From Phyto melanocephala (Eukaryota; Arthropoda; Insecta; Diptera; Rhinophoridae), in the NCBI GenBank assembly GCA_941918925.1, contig OW799233.1, positions 83,148,055 through 83,212,054 on the forward strand: 64,000 nucleotides of DNA, written 5' to 3'. The first letter of the stretch is position 1, and each line of letters starts with the position of its first letter. Positions 10,621 to 22,191 of the stretch are shown one piece after another. The translations under genes were made by a program, and so were the position numbers. The notes under the pieces were generated by a model. It did no database searches. It saw nothing but the letters and a program-made list of their open reading frames with translations, and was not told the origin of the DNA.

Positions 10621-11609
10621 CACAGAAAAAATTACTGCTTAAATTTTTTTAATTAATTGACTAATTGATTTATTCTTAAATTTGGATTATATTTTTAATT
10701 ACTTTAAACAATTTTTTTATTGATATAAAATTTTTTCAGAAAACTTAGAGATTTCTGTCAGTTGAAAAAAGTATATTGAAAAATAAAAGAGGAAAAATTT
10801 ATTTTTTTTGTCAAGAATTCTTTTTGAATCAAAGTTTAATATAATTTGAAGGAAATTCTTAATATAATTTTCGTTAATAAGGTGGGTAATATTAAAATAA
10901 ACGGTGGTTTAGCAGATTTAAATTCTACTAAGTACATATTCAAAGAAAACGGAACAGAACTTTATTGCAGATGGGACTAAAGTCAATATTTCTTGCAGCC
11001 CGGTAAATTCTGTTGGATTCTAACCTTAAATGTAAGTAATTATTTGAGTTTCTTCCCTTTGTTTGATAAAATTTTTAATGGGTATAATTTCTTTGCGCTT
11101 AGGTCTAGGCTGCACCTCCTTTATTTTTGATAATATGTTGTTTGGTCGCATAACCAAATTCTAAATTTGTTATTGTATTATGCTTTATATTTTTCGTATA
11201 CTTTTAATATATGGAGTGTAATTCAAAATGTATGTACCTATGTATATATAGATGTATGTTAAAAATATTTAAATATCAAGAAAAATATGTCTATTTCTTT
11301 TTCGGATTCTTTTTTTAAGCAGGTTCAATAATTTATATTATTGATACAGTTAATACATTATTTAAATTAATCCCGAATTCCAATTACAGGAGTGATTAAA
11401 TTAATTAAAATTATTTTAAATATTAAATTAAATATTAATTAATTTTTTAATACTGTTTTAATTGATAATTTTCACAACATATTTTCAATTAAAAATTTTA
11501 ATTTTCATTTAATTAATAGTATCATTTTGATGATTGGAGCAAAATTAAATAATATTTTAATTAATAGTATTAATTTTGTAATTGAAATTCATATTTATTT
11601 TTTTCTGTG
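10621..11609 (+). mobile_element. ~1 kb TIR element E2
   Basis: It begins CACAGAAAAA and ends TTTTTCTGTG, with TA on both sides (10619-10620, 11610-11611). At 989 bp it is nearly the same length as E1 (998 bp). About 250 bp on the right and 150 bp on the left are clearly similar to E1; the middle is weakly similar. It is less intact than E1 as a coding unit. The length match, shared termini and lack of similarity outside the TA support two insertions of one family. Confidence 0.7.
10971..11005 (+). pseudogene. Decayed counterpart of the E1 cargo ORF in E2
   Basis: After an acceptor (CTTTATTGCAG) an ATG opens MGLKSIFLAAR and then stops at TAA. The position within the element and the hydrophobic start correspond to exon 2 of the E1 ORF. 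The E1 donor (TTCTGGTAAGT) corresponds here to TTCTACTAAGT, so the donor GT is lost. A second open frame over the same bases reads DGTKVNISCSP and once suggested a Sushi-like domain to me, but the homology to E1 argues against that. Confidence 0.35.
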
Positions 11610-11852
11610 TAGATGAGATATATTTAAAGGTAGAGCTATTTTTGAATCGGAAAATCAAAATAAAATTTTAAAATGGACTATAAATCGAATATTTTGAAGT
11701 GTTAAAGAGGTAGTTACAAAATGAGTATACCCTACAACTATATTTGTATTAATGGAAAAAATAATAATTAAAAAAAAAAAAAAATCACTTTTGAGCTTTC
11801 CAGGACAAAAAATCATGTCGTCTAATAACCTTTCAAATTCATTCCTACTGAG

Positions 11853-13988
11853 CTACGTACATACGCCATGGCTTCTGGTGATATTCAAAGCATGTTTGCA
11901 TTTATGCCATGTCCATCGAGGTGGACATCCTATAAGATTATCTTCATACCTAAGGGAAGTAAGGAAGTCTCTCCTCCTTCCTGCTTAAGACTCTGGGGAG
12001 GTTTATTGATGTTTGTATCAGATCATCTTTACACGCAAAGAAAAACCATGGTTACGACATGATCACGACGGTCATATTATTTTTTCTAAAACAATATTTG
12101 GTTGTCGAAAACAAGTAATAGTTATTTTCTTTCATTTTATCATATATTTTCTCACGATAATCAAGCATTTGTTTGAATTGTATCATTTAATGTTTACTTT
12201 TCGTAAAAATTTCAAAATGGTTATTATTTAAAAATAGTATGATTTAAAAAAATTAATTTGACAAAAATAACATTATATTCAAAATCATTAAAAATTAAAA
12301 ATAATCATTAAATAATAAGTGAGACAACAGTATGATTTTTTTTTAAAAATAATTTGATTTCAATTGTTCTTCTTCTTGCTGAATAAATTTTTATTATTTT
12401 AAAAGTTTGAGATGTCAAAAAAAGAAACAAAATTTTTGAAAAATTAAAGAAAATTTAAAAATAAACGAGAAAATTTAAAAAAATATTGGTAAAAAATTGC
12501 AATTAAATTGGTGAGTACAAGCAATATGTGTATGTTACAGCAAAAGACAATAATTTGCCGAAAAAAAGCAAAGATTGTCGATTTCAATTGTAGTCATATA
12601 TATGATTATTGAATGATGATTAACTTAAACATAATAATGATAACTGGTAACCATTATTATTTTAAAAATAATCATACAATTCAATCATAGTATGTTGCTC
12701 TTCGATTATGGTTACCACAACTATATTTTTTCTTTGCGTGTAGGAACAGATGCTCTATCGGGGGCACAACAAGCATATACGAAGGGCAAGTCTACGGAAA
12801 CGGCGTTACACGCGCTGGTTGGACATATTGAAAAATCTCTGAACTACAGAGACTACGCTTTGGTCACCTTCCTTGATATTTAGCCACCTTCAACAATGTT
12901 AAACAGTATTCGGTCTTAAATGCCTAAAGACAACTGGACACAGATCCTGCGGTCACCGGTTTTGTAGAAAGACTACTGAAACATAGGCGCATAGAGTCGA
13001 CTTTGGGCGCCTCTAGTATCTTCAAGGTGGCTGTAAATGGCACACCGCAAGGTGGCGTACTTTTTCCACTACTATGGAACATCAACATTAACATCCTGCT
13101 GAGGGCCATGGAGAATACATCCTGCTTGACAAAGATTCTGGATTACTCTCGGAGCTCTTGGAGTCTGCGCTAACGTTAATACTAAGATGGTGCCAGGGAC
13201 CTGAACCAGTGGCCTTAATTGGGGTATTAACCCCAGGAACTTATACTGGCTATACGATTCTCTCGTCAGACCAATTCTTTATTACGGAGCGGTAGTCTGG
13301 TGGGTGGCACTGGAGAGGCTGCGATTATGATAACGGGTGCTCTTAGGAGCACCCCATCTAACGCTCTGTTCACTATTTTGAACTGGCTACCATCAGACAT
13401 CCTGCCTAAGCAGATGGCTGCGGACACCACCCTGAGGCTGAATGCCACAAGGACATGGAAGTATTTAAATTATGGACATGCAAGGATTTTGGGTATGATC
13501 AATATTGCTTCTCCTTTTGGTTACAAGGTACCTGAAGCAGTATTCGATCCGGGTTTCATAACGAATATACCGGATAGATCTGATTACGATAATGGCCTCC
13601 GACCTCCGGGGATTGTTATACAGATATTTACTGACGGATCGAAATCACATAATGATACATAATGGATGTGGTATCTTTTCGAACCAGTTGAGTTTGGAAT
13701 TGTCCCTGAGGCTACCAGATTACAGTCGCGCGATATAGGCCGAATTAATGGCTATTAAGATAGCCGCGGAACAGATTTAGTATCATGGAATATCCGGCAG
13801 GGATAATCATATATTTACTGACAGCAAGGCGGCTACTAGATTAGGACAGGATGGCTAAGGAACGACGGCCAGAGGACGTAGACGAACAGGCATTGGTGCC
13901 TACGGTATCTCAACGGAACCCTTGGAGGACCCAGGTGAGCTTGAGCCTTCGGGTGGCTGCCGAATCTAACCTAACCTAGCCTACGTAC
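11853..13988 (+). mobile_element. 5'-truncated LOA-type LINE with target duplication
   Basis: The target duplication CTACGTAC is present at 11853-11860 and 13981-13988. The body (11861-13980) encodes a broken reverse transcriptase. After RT-finger motif WTSYKIIFIPKGSK (about 11920-11960) come KSTETALHALVGHIEKSL and YALVTFLDI (12785-12880), NGTPQGGVL (about 13036-13062), a thumb-like part (13340-13460), and an RNase H start IFTDGSK (about 13620-13645) with a further IFTDSKAA near 13810. Stops and frameshifts break it, for example TAG just after FLDI. The 3' end is TAACCTAACCTAGC. RT plus RNase H and this motif set fit the LOA clade (Bilbo/Lian relatives); the clade is inference. About 1.4 kb without the MITE at 12032-12740. 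Confidence 0.88.
12032..12740. mobile_element. 709-bp MITE (CACGCAAAGAAAAA ends) inside the LINE
   Basis: The ends are CACGCAAAGAAAAA and its inverse, with TA on both sides (12030-12031, 12741-12742). The LINE reading frame resumes immediately outside. The interior is A/T-rich with several ATGATTATT / AATCATA inverted blocks and no coding capacity. TA duplication suggests a Tc1/mariner-type mover. The right ~400 bp resemble 28318-28703. Confidence 0.82.
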
Positions 13989-14583
13989 TTATAATATTTT
14001 TCCAGAAAATGGTCATTAAGTAAGCACACTTTAGTACATTCTTATTGTTATTCCCTATTTTAAAAACTTCATATTTTTGGATCGAAATGAGTTTGTGACC
14101 TCAACCTTCTAATTTTCATTAATTCGATGTTATACTATACACAGAAAAAGCATAGCAGAGGAGGTAGTTTACACCCCTTTGTTGATTTTACATGGAATTG
14201 CCTACACAAGTGATTGATTGTGACAACCAGTAAAGTTTTCAGTATAAGCTTCATGCCTAACAGTCAGTTCTTTGTCCACTTACAGAAGGTTAAAAAATTT
14301 TTAAAAACAAATATTAAGTTCACCCACTTAAGCATGAAAACAATTTATATTTATAAGTATATATATATATAGTAATTTGCCAAACGTCTTTAGTAAAATT
14401 TATAATATCCAAAACAATCACGTATACAGAGGGAGAGAAGGGGAATTTTTTCCCGAACTGCCTTTTAAGAAAATTTGTTTGAAATATTAGTTTCACAATA
14501 ATAATATGTAAGTATTTCTGTGTATGTTACATTTAAAATTGTTTTTATATTATAATTTATATTTCAATTAAATTTATATTTAG
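13989..14583. other. AT-rich DNA, possible degenerate TIR element
   Basis: TACACAGAAAAAGC starts at 14138 and TATTTCTGTGTA ends at 14524. These could be the ends of a 383-bp relative of E1/E2 (14140-14522), but the inverted match is only about 8 bases and the interior is not similar to E1/E2. Nothing else is seen before the acceptor at 14583. Confidence 0.3.
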
Positions 14584-14656
14584 GCGATAATGACAGAATA
14601 TCTAAGAAAATTTAATGATCCGATAGCAGCCGAGTGCGATGCACTTTCGAAAACAG
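14584..14656 (+). CDS. Best-looking orphan coding exon
   Basis: A 73-base segment lies between a good acceptor (AAATTTATATTTAG) and a good donor (CAG|GTACGG). It is open in only one frame: an ATG at 14590 starts MTEYLRKFNDPIAAECDALS, then KT, ending with one base over (phase 1). The other two frames contain stops. Composition is more balanced than the flanks. It could be a first coding exon (ATG three codons in) or an internal one with AI before the Met. I do not recognise the protein. The nearest downstream segment with matching phase and similar quality is 49284-49390, but I cannot show they are joined. Confidence 0.4.
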
Positions 14657-16980
14657 GTACGGTTTTATCATTAGCACTCTTTTGATCAGAACTACAAGTG
14701 TTGTGCGTAAATACCAACTATTTAATTCAGTATTTTAAATATAAATAGACCTATTCATATTCATATTTTCATATTTGTCATATTTTTTACGGATATGTTC
14801 ATCCGAACATATCGAATTTTGTTAAAATTTCTTACACCGGATAAATTTTCACAATTGTAAAAGTACTTTTTATTATACAAACTATTTCTAAATGAACAAT
14901 GAAGTCGTGGGCTACCATCTAGTTTCAATATTAATTATTTTTAGTTAGGAGTGCTGTGACCTAAACGGAATAATTACTTAAAATAAATTTTTGCCGCTTA
15001 AGTTGGCCATTAGACCCTTAGTGCATTGGTGATGTTATAAAGTTACCTGGAGGTTTTTTTTCTGATTGAAATATCAGCCTTTATAAATGAATTCTTGATC
15101 AATTCAAATAATTACATTATTAGAGTTTTAAATATAATGAATACATTTTTTAAATTATTTCTTAATAATAAAATCGTTTTTCCCCATACAAGCCTTCATC
15201 ACATGATATCTTAATTATACCACAGAAGAAATTTATTTCAGTTCCCAAAATAAAAAGCGAAAAGCAAATAAATCGATGTCAAATAAAACATTTTTATTAC
15301 ACTCGCCCAATTGTACATACATACATGCATGCATATATACATACATATACACATAAGTTTTATACTAAATTCATTTCAGTATTTTACTTTTTAATTAGTA
15401 ATTTACGTGGAAACAAGAAATAAAATTAACACAGGTAAACAATTCCCAGATCTTCATTAAGTTATCGTGTGTCTGCGAAGAGCGGTCAGAGGAGGGTTCA
15501 AAATTAAACTGATCGGATCTTTATAATTTACGCTATAGTTGACAGCGACTGCAACAACGGTTGCCTTTGTTGTTGTATCTTTGTGTATATGTAAAAGTAA
15601 TAAATTGTGTTAAAAAGTCATCTTGATCTTTTAAACTTATTATATGTATGTAGTATTATCGATGTATGTATGGTATGTATGGCTTGATGTAAGTATTTGT
15701 ACCTGAGTGAGCGTTTAAAAACAAAAGAATTCTGTGGTTATCCTATTGTATTGGTCATTTGTACAGCAACTACAACAACAAGAAGCTAAAATATTTTACA
15801 AAAATTAGTTATTTACGGATTTTTTTTGGTATTAATATTATTGCTTTTATTGTTTTAACTTCTGACAATATTTGTATTTCATTGTTGTTTCTGTTATTGA
15901 TAATGATGCCATTATTGTTCTCTTAATATTGAGTTGTTTTTGTAATACTTCAAATTCATTCGTCTGCTTCGCCACATGTTGTCTTCAGTTTCAAAATGAA
16001 TAATTTAGGATTGATTTTAATTTTGGCTTTGCTCTAATTATGCAGCTGACCGTAAAACAAAAATTCCGTATTGGTTTGTATGGACTCTTAGTGTGTTCGT
16101 GAGAAAAAGAGAAGAGAGATAGAAACAAAAGAAATGATATTTTTAAGGCGTGGTTGAGACATTTTGAGCACACAACTGGTCATTTCATTTGTTTTTACGC
16201 CATTATCGTAATTAAGATGAGTTTATTAATCTTTTTAATGGCGGGGATTTATATTGAAATGTCATAAATTTTTAAAACGTTTTGTATTGCCCCCGCTTAA
16301 TTGCAATTTGTATATTAAAAAATTAAAATTTGTTATTTATCTTTTTTGATTAAGACCTCCCAGTAGGTATACAAGTTTAGATGTACATACATACCTACTC
16401 ATAAATATTCCAGCTAATATTTATGGAGTAATGTATTTTCAACATTTTAATTAAAAATCAGCAAGCAAACATTTTGATTGTATTATAAATAAACATGTCT
16501 TATAATGTAAAAAATTTTAACTAAATAAGGTTTTAAATAGTAGAAAGTAAATAAATTTCCGAAATTTCAAGGAATTACAAAAGTTGTCGTTAACCTATAC
16601 ACAGTAGGTGACAATGTTATTGAAACGTTGTATAGAAAATTATAATACGATTTGGAAAGTATCGTATCATTAAAATAAGATTCCATACAAAATCTCTGAG
16701 ACCTTAGGAGATATCTAAAACATTATGTCTTTCCGTTGTATTTCCGAAATATCTACTTGTCAGGCAGTAATTTAGTTATCTTATTCCTCACGATTAAAAT
16801 CATACATATGTGTAGAATCTTACTGTCACAGTGTACTAACAAGCAAGTCACAAAGCATCCTTACCATTTCAATTAAAAAAAAAATAACTATGGAAAAAAA
16901 GGGACGTTCAAATCCGGTAAGAGCTACTGTTGTCGGGGTCTAAATTTTTTTTTTAATATTTTTTAAATAATTTAAACTTA
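14657..16980. other. Intron-like AT-rich DNA
   Basis: It contains a small perfect hairpin (GATATGTTC...GAACATATC near 14792-14815) and a CATA/CATG microsatellite (about 15312-15350). An ATG followed by nine codons (MEKKGRSNP) and a strong donor CCG|GTAAGA lies at 16890-16916, phase 0. GC-richer 15455-15500 is not sustained in any frame. No recognised gene. Confidence 0.4.
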
Positions 16981-17223
16981 CGGCCAAGTCATGGATATCG
17001 AAATCACGTGAAATTGAAATCGATCAAATTTTGAAAACTCTCCCGAATTTAAAGTTCATAAAAATACTTCCTTTTATATACCTCATACTTTGAAGACCAC
17101 TTTCCTAAATATACTTAAACTACTTTTGAAATCAGGAAAAGCTACGTCCATTTTTACAAAAATTCAATTGAAAATATTCGTCGATTTCAATTTCACATGA
17201 TTTCGATTTCCATGACATGGCCG
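16981..17223. repeat. 243-bp MITE, TTA target duplication
   Basis: The left end is CGGCCAAGTCATGGATATCG and the right end is the inverse of CGGCCATGTCATGGAAATCG. The arms extend about 45 bases through AAATCACGTGAAATTGAAAT. TTA lies directly outside both ends (16978-16980, 17224-17226). A three-base TTA duplication is the habit of PIF/Harbinger elements, so this may be a Harbinger-type MITE. No coding content. Confidence 0.75.
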
Positions 17224-18195
17224 TTAGTTCTAGAATTTTAAATCTGAGTCAGGACAGTTATACATTTTAATGAAATTAATTATTCTAGTTCAAAAGTTTT
17301 AATTGATATAATATACAGTATCAATATATATCAGGATATCTGGTGCTCATGCACATTAATATTATAAAAAGATATAAGGAAGATCTATTTGACTTTCCTT
17401 TAAATTTATGGACTCATTATTTTCAATATTTTCCTGCAATTCAAAACGTATCTGTAAATACGAATAAATTCATTTTATTAACGAGGTAGATGGAAAGCGA
17501 TTACTTAAAATTATTTGCTTTTGTTCTTTCCTCATTTTTTTATAAATATTTGCATTTTTAACAGTAATCTCATTTTCCATATGAATATATTTTTAATTTT
17601 GTTTAATGTCTTCCAATGTTTGTGCACGCCTGTATGCCGGAGAGTGTATACGTACATAAATACATATAAATTCTTTTATTATAATTATATTTATGCAAAT
17701 TTTGCAATACGAACTGTAGGAAAAACCAAAAATATGAAAATATTTATGTACCGAAGGAACTGTTACCAATTTTCATTTTTATAACTTTCATAAGCTAAAG
17801 GCAAATTTTCAATACTTAGTTATTAAATGTATTCATATATGTATGTTTGTATATTTGTATGTTTGTATGTATGTAGATGTGCCATATGAATGCTTCTTTT
17901 AAGTTATTAAAGTCAAAAATATAAAAACGCCTTGTGGCAAAAATTCTCTTGGAATAGAGTTGGTTACTCGTACGTAGGTCGAATAATAAGTCAGATAGAA
18001 AAATATTGTTGATTTAAATAACGTTTCATTGGACTGCAATATTTTTACAATCGCATCTTTTTACTGGCATCGTCTCTTCACATAATTGGTTTTATGTTTG
18101 GTAGATGACCTACTTACTTCTCGTATAATTTAAATTATGTGTAGTGTTTATTAATAGCATGTTTTCACGGCAACGATATTCGTGATTATTTTAAT
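17224..18195. other. AT-rich non-coding DNA
   Basis: A GTAT/GTTTGTATGT microsatellite lies near 17835-17875. The 89-codon frame at 17515-17784 is Phe/Tyr/Ile-rich and looks like T-rich DNA rather than a gene. Confidence 0.45.
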
Positions 18196-18393
18196 TCAAA
18201 GCCTAGATACGAACCAAATTACATAATATTCCCATGCAAAATTTTCAAAGCAAATTCCTATTTTTGTGGGTAATTCATTTAGAATTACCACCCGAATAAT
18301 AATAAAGTCAGTGTCTTCTCTAATTTGTATCGATAGTTTATCATTTCCAGCTGTCAAAAAAGTCAAAGCAAAAAGAAAAAAGTTCAATTTCAT
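18196..18393 (-). CDS. Small ORF with signal-peptide-like start (uncertain)
   Basis: A 65-codon minus-strand frame starts MKLNFFLFALTFLTAG, which has the make-up of a cleavable signal peptide (one Lys, a hydrophobic core, small residues before a plausible cleavage site). It is followed by a more polar stretch (NDKLSIQIREDTDF) and a hydrophobic end. There is one Cys. A TATCGATA-like site lies inside the frame. No homology recognised. Because A/T-rich DNA easily yields hydrophobic starts, this may be chance. Confidence 0.22.
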   Translation of the reverse strand: MKLNFFLFALTFLTAGNDKLSIQIREDTDFIIIRVVILNELPTKIGICFENFAWEYYVIWFVSRL

Positions 18394-18619
18394 TTATAAA
18401 AAATAAAATGGAAGTAAAAAAGAAAATTTCATAGAAAGTTGTTTATGTATAGAAGACTACTGGTCACATCAAAATTATTGGATGTGACGAAATTGTGTTT
18501 ATAGGATTTGCTGGATACACTGGTCCTATTTGCTTGCACTTTTTCTATTCTCTGGTACATAAAAAAAAATATATATATTATTTGCATACATTTCTTAGAA
18601 ATTAACAATACTATTACTA

Positions 18620-19125
18620 AAGGGTCCGCCATCTACTAGTGCTTATTTCGTGAATGGTAACACTTAGCTCATGTCTGATTTGACAGATAATTAGTTTTAT
18701 CCTTCCGCTGAACGAATATAGTTGTGTATACGCTTGAACAACGCTGGGAAATATTGCGACATTTTCAGATGAAGCTCATTTTGATCTTGGCGGGTATGTA
18801 AACAAGCAAAATTGTCGCATTTGGGGCACAGAAAACCCGCACGCATACATTGAAAAGCCGATACACCCAAAACGAGTCACTGGTTGGTGCGGATTTTGGT
18901 CCAGAAGCATAATTGGGCCAGTTTTCTTCGAAAATGAGCAAGGAGTGGCCGTAGTCAATGGCGATCGTTATCGGGCAATGTTGTACGAATTCTTGTTCAC
19001 AAAAATTGAAGAGGAGGATATTGGTAACATTTGGTTTCAACAGGACGGCGCTAAGTGCCACACAGCCAAAGCTACACTTTTTTATAGCCTTAAAAAAGAA
19101 AAAAGAAGTTATTTGGCGGACCCTT
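18620..19125 (+). mobile_element. Deleted Tc1/mariner element, copy C
   Basis: The termini are AAGGGTCCGCC and GGCGGACCCTT with TA duplications (18618-18619, 19126-19127). The transposase fragment includes DEAHFDLGGYVNKQNC, RIWGTENPHAYIEKP-like and NIWFQQDGA segments, so it retains the first and second catalytic Asp regions. It has lost about 30 bases before the first region compared with copy A. Sequence after the CHTA segment is replaced by the 3' terminus, as in the other copies. The antisense 98-codon frame is a shadow. Confidence 0.88.
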
Positions 19126-19302
19126 TATTATTACTTACTTTTTGCCTCCATTGATAAAATAATTATAATTTTCTATATAAAATTTTATATTTCTTAATGT
19201 TGACCGACAAAAAACAAAACGATAAATTAAATAAAAAAGTACGAAGAAGAACTGTCAAATCAAATTAACAATATATCGAGAAAACAGGATAATTCGCATA
19301 AA

Positions 19303-19816
19303 GCTCTAAACACATAGACGCCATCAGACTTCACAACTTCACGGCTTCAAATGCTGCCAACTTCAAATGCCGCCAACTTCAAATGCTGCTCTGAAGTCAG
19401 CTTCATAATTATTTTGAAGACAGCAACAACATAATAATCAGCTGATGTGTATTTTAGCAATACAAATTTCAGGGATGCCGCATATATATTTTATAATGAA
19501 TAAAATTTAAGTTATTGATAAAAAAAAATGTAATAATATCACGAAAAACTATAAAAACACAAAAATTTATTTCCTTATTGTATTTTTGTAATGTTCTTTT
19601 ATGTTTAATATCAAAAATAAGTTTTTGTTCTTTTTTTCCAATTTAATATATATAATGGCTGCCCGTCAAAATAGAAAATAGCCTAAGTTGTCAGCAGCAG
19701 CAAATGCTGTTGTGCAGTCGTGCTGCTGTGCTGCCGTCAAAATAATCGTTTTCATTTAAACACATGGATTTTATTTTTGACATATTGCTGCTTGCTGTCG
19801 TCTATGTGTTTAGAGC
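19303..19816. mobile_element. 514-bp TIR element with CTG-rich interior
   Basis: A perfect 18-bp inverted repeat GCTCTAAACACATAGACG lies at 19303-19320 and in inverse at 19799-19816. Inside, CAACTTCAAATGCYGC is repeated nearly three times (about 19334-19390). The right part is rich in CTGCTG/CAGCAG (about 19690-19735). There is no reading frame for a transposase. A target duplication is not clear, so the superfamily is open (hAT or P-like are possibilities). Confidence 0.7.
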
Positions 19817-19881
19817 ATAAGTAATAATAATAACAACTGCGAGTCAATTAATTTTATGTGTCGTGGAAACATGTTCATTTA

Positions 19882-20428
19882 TATATCTGTACTAGCTAAT
19901 AACCGGTGTGCTTTGCCACCCCAAATTTTAGTATTTAATTCATATGGCAGGTGCCACGCCCACTATTGTTAATGCAACCATTTTTTCCATAAATGTTTAT
20001 TTGAATATCAAAGTTTCTTTTGCAAAATTTTACTACTCTAATCGATATCGTTTTCCAAATATACGAATTTTAGTATTTAATTCATGTGACCACGCCTACT
20101 ATTGCAAGTCCGCTCATTTTTTACCCAAATGTTCGTGTGGATGTCAAAGTTTACCGTACTTAATTTAAAGACTCTAGCTGCATTAACTTTCGTGATATAT
20201 AATATTTAATACTTATTCTTTAATAGGGCGTGGCAACCCGCCCACTTACAATTTCAAATCAAGGTATAGCCTATAGTTCCTTCCAGAATTACAGGACGAT
20301 TCTGTGAAAATTTCAAGGAAATCGGTCCAGCCGTTTAACCGTCTATAAAGCACAAACAAACATACAAACATACAAACATATAAACATACAAACATACAAA
20401 CACACATTGATTTTTATATATATAGATG
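19882..20428 (+). repeat. Module repeat ending in CAAACATA tract and TATATATAGAT
   Basis: It starts ACTAGCTAATAACCGGTGTG and GCTTTGCCACC, resembling the start at 33165. Two interior modules share TTTAGTATTTAATTCAT, CACGCC-CACTATTG-type and CAAAGTTT blocks. It then has AAATCGGTCCAGCCGTTT, a CAAACATA microsatellite, and ends TTTTATATATATAGAT. The start, AATCGGTC block and tail are shared with 33165-34008. Non-coding; class undetermined. Confidence 0.65.
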
Positions 20429-21149
20429 ATATAAGCATTTAATTTACTTGGGGCTAGAGTAAAAGTACCTTATATCGTGTTATATTTAGTTTACACGCTT
20501 TTCTTAAGAGTTCATATTTGTATACATATATTAAAATCTGTACTCAAAACCTTTGTGCTGCTTTTTTATTTTGATTTAAAACACTTAGGATTGTTTTAAG
20601 ATTATAAAAAATTACTGCCAAAATTTTCTTTACATCGAAAAGAATTGGTTTTAATTGTTTAGCTGATTAAACATGGAATTACCTACATACATAAATTCAT
20701 CATTCTGTATTATTTATCTAATGACCAGAAACATAAAGACAACATTTTGTCCTCCTAGGTTTTGTTTTTCTTATCCGATTAAAAAAAATAATTTTGCATA
20801 TATGAAGCTAGATTCTAGTTTAGTATTAGATTTTATGACCTTGCTTAAATAGTAAGTATGAATCACTCAGACACTGGTAGCTTTAGAATATCGCAAAATC
20901 TTGTAAAAAAACACAATCAAATACAATAATTTAGGCGATTAGAACACCTTTTTATTAACATTACTTCATATACCATATAACAATGTTAGCATATTCCTTT
21001 ATTTTGCGTACATTTAACAGAAACTAACCTAATAACTGGTATTTTTTGTGGAAGCGGAGAGCTTTAAATTAAATTAAAGCAAACAAAGTGTTTTTAAGAT
21101 CATAAGTGGTTTTATTAATTAGGTTTCTGTATCACATTAACGTTTAACT
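20429..21149. other. AT-rich non-coding DNA
   Basis: No repeat ends, sustained frames or splice-bounded coding segments seen. Confidence 0.45.
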
Positions 21150-21480
21150 ATTTAAATGCCGCGTCCAGCGAGTACATAACGTAAACTGGAAGTGCATTTA
21201 CTTTACAGAAAATCAGTCTGGAATTCGGCAATCCAGCTCTAACGCGTCGCATATTCGATTCTAAGTGAGCGGTAGTTTCTGGTTTATTTGAGTAGACTTG
21301 GAACTCATCCCCAGAGAGAATAATTTTATGGCGTTAAAACACATAATCCATAAGCCATTTCGTAAAATTATTCGATTGTCAAATGTTTCTCTTAGTAAAT
21401 TGATTGTATTGCGGTCTGCAATCATGTCTATATACTGGCTATCGTGACCATTTTTTTTAATTAATGCTTTTAATATCTCA
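21150..21480 (-). pseudogene. Degenerate coding relic, possibly transposase
   Basis: The minus strand reads like old coding sequence with breaks: a stretch KIILSGDEFQVYSNKPET followed by HLESNMRRVRAGLPNSR, with stops and frame changes on both sides (for example before RHKI). The IILS-DE-F arrangement loosely recalls the first catalytic-Asp region of Tc1/mariner transposases, but the match is weak. The segment is GC-richer than its flanks. An unrelated decayed gene is equally possible. Confidence 0.22.
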
Positions 21481-22191
21481 AACTACCCTCGTACGTTTGG
21501 GTAGCTGGCAAATGTTGGGCAAAATATAATTTTCTTTTTTAATATTCTCGCATACACATTAAGTTTATTTATTGGTTCACATATTGGATGTTATTCCTTT
21601 CTGCTGAAGGAAAAGATGCCGCTCCTTTTTCAGATATTCGCATTTGTTTAAGTAAATAAGAGTTTTAAATGAATCAATTCTTTAAACCAGACATAATTTA
21701 CCTTTCCGAAATGTTTCTGTTACATTTCTGATATATGAATAGTTAGTAATTCACATGAAATTTGATATTGATTCTTGGCATCACATAAAAGTTGTTATGA
21801 AACCTATAATCGTATAGAGTGAAATTATATCAAAAACAAGTAAAAGTGCTATATTCGGCCGTGCCGAATCTTATATACCCTTCACAACGTGTAGTCATGC
21901 AATAACAGTAGTTTGTGTTACCATTCATCCCATATGAAATACGTACATACATATATAAAAACATCCCATTGTAAAATTATAAATTCTCGTATGTATGTTA
22001 AAAAAACAAAAAAAAAAAATAAATAACAAAAAAATTTAAAAAAAAAACAAGTAAGAGCACTATATTCGGCTGTGCCGAATCTTTTATACCCACCACCAAT
22101 TTTGTGTACATATAAAGCACAATATTTATTATTTTGTTAATCGCTATAGAATAATCTCTTTATAATAAAATATGTATCACTTTCTTTGTAG

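Noticed and set aside
8690..14656. A Sushi-domain gene built by joining 8690-8755, 10971-11002 and 14584-14656, whose splice phases agree.
   Set aside because: 8690-8755 and 10971-11002 sit at matching positions in two copies of the same transposon (E1 and E2), so they are repeats of each other, not consecutive exons.
15239..15420. Continuation of the 14584 exon from the acceptor at 15239 (frame starting PKIKSEKQINRC).
   Set aside because: The frame soon runs into a CATA microsatellite and there is no donor, stop context or domain support.
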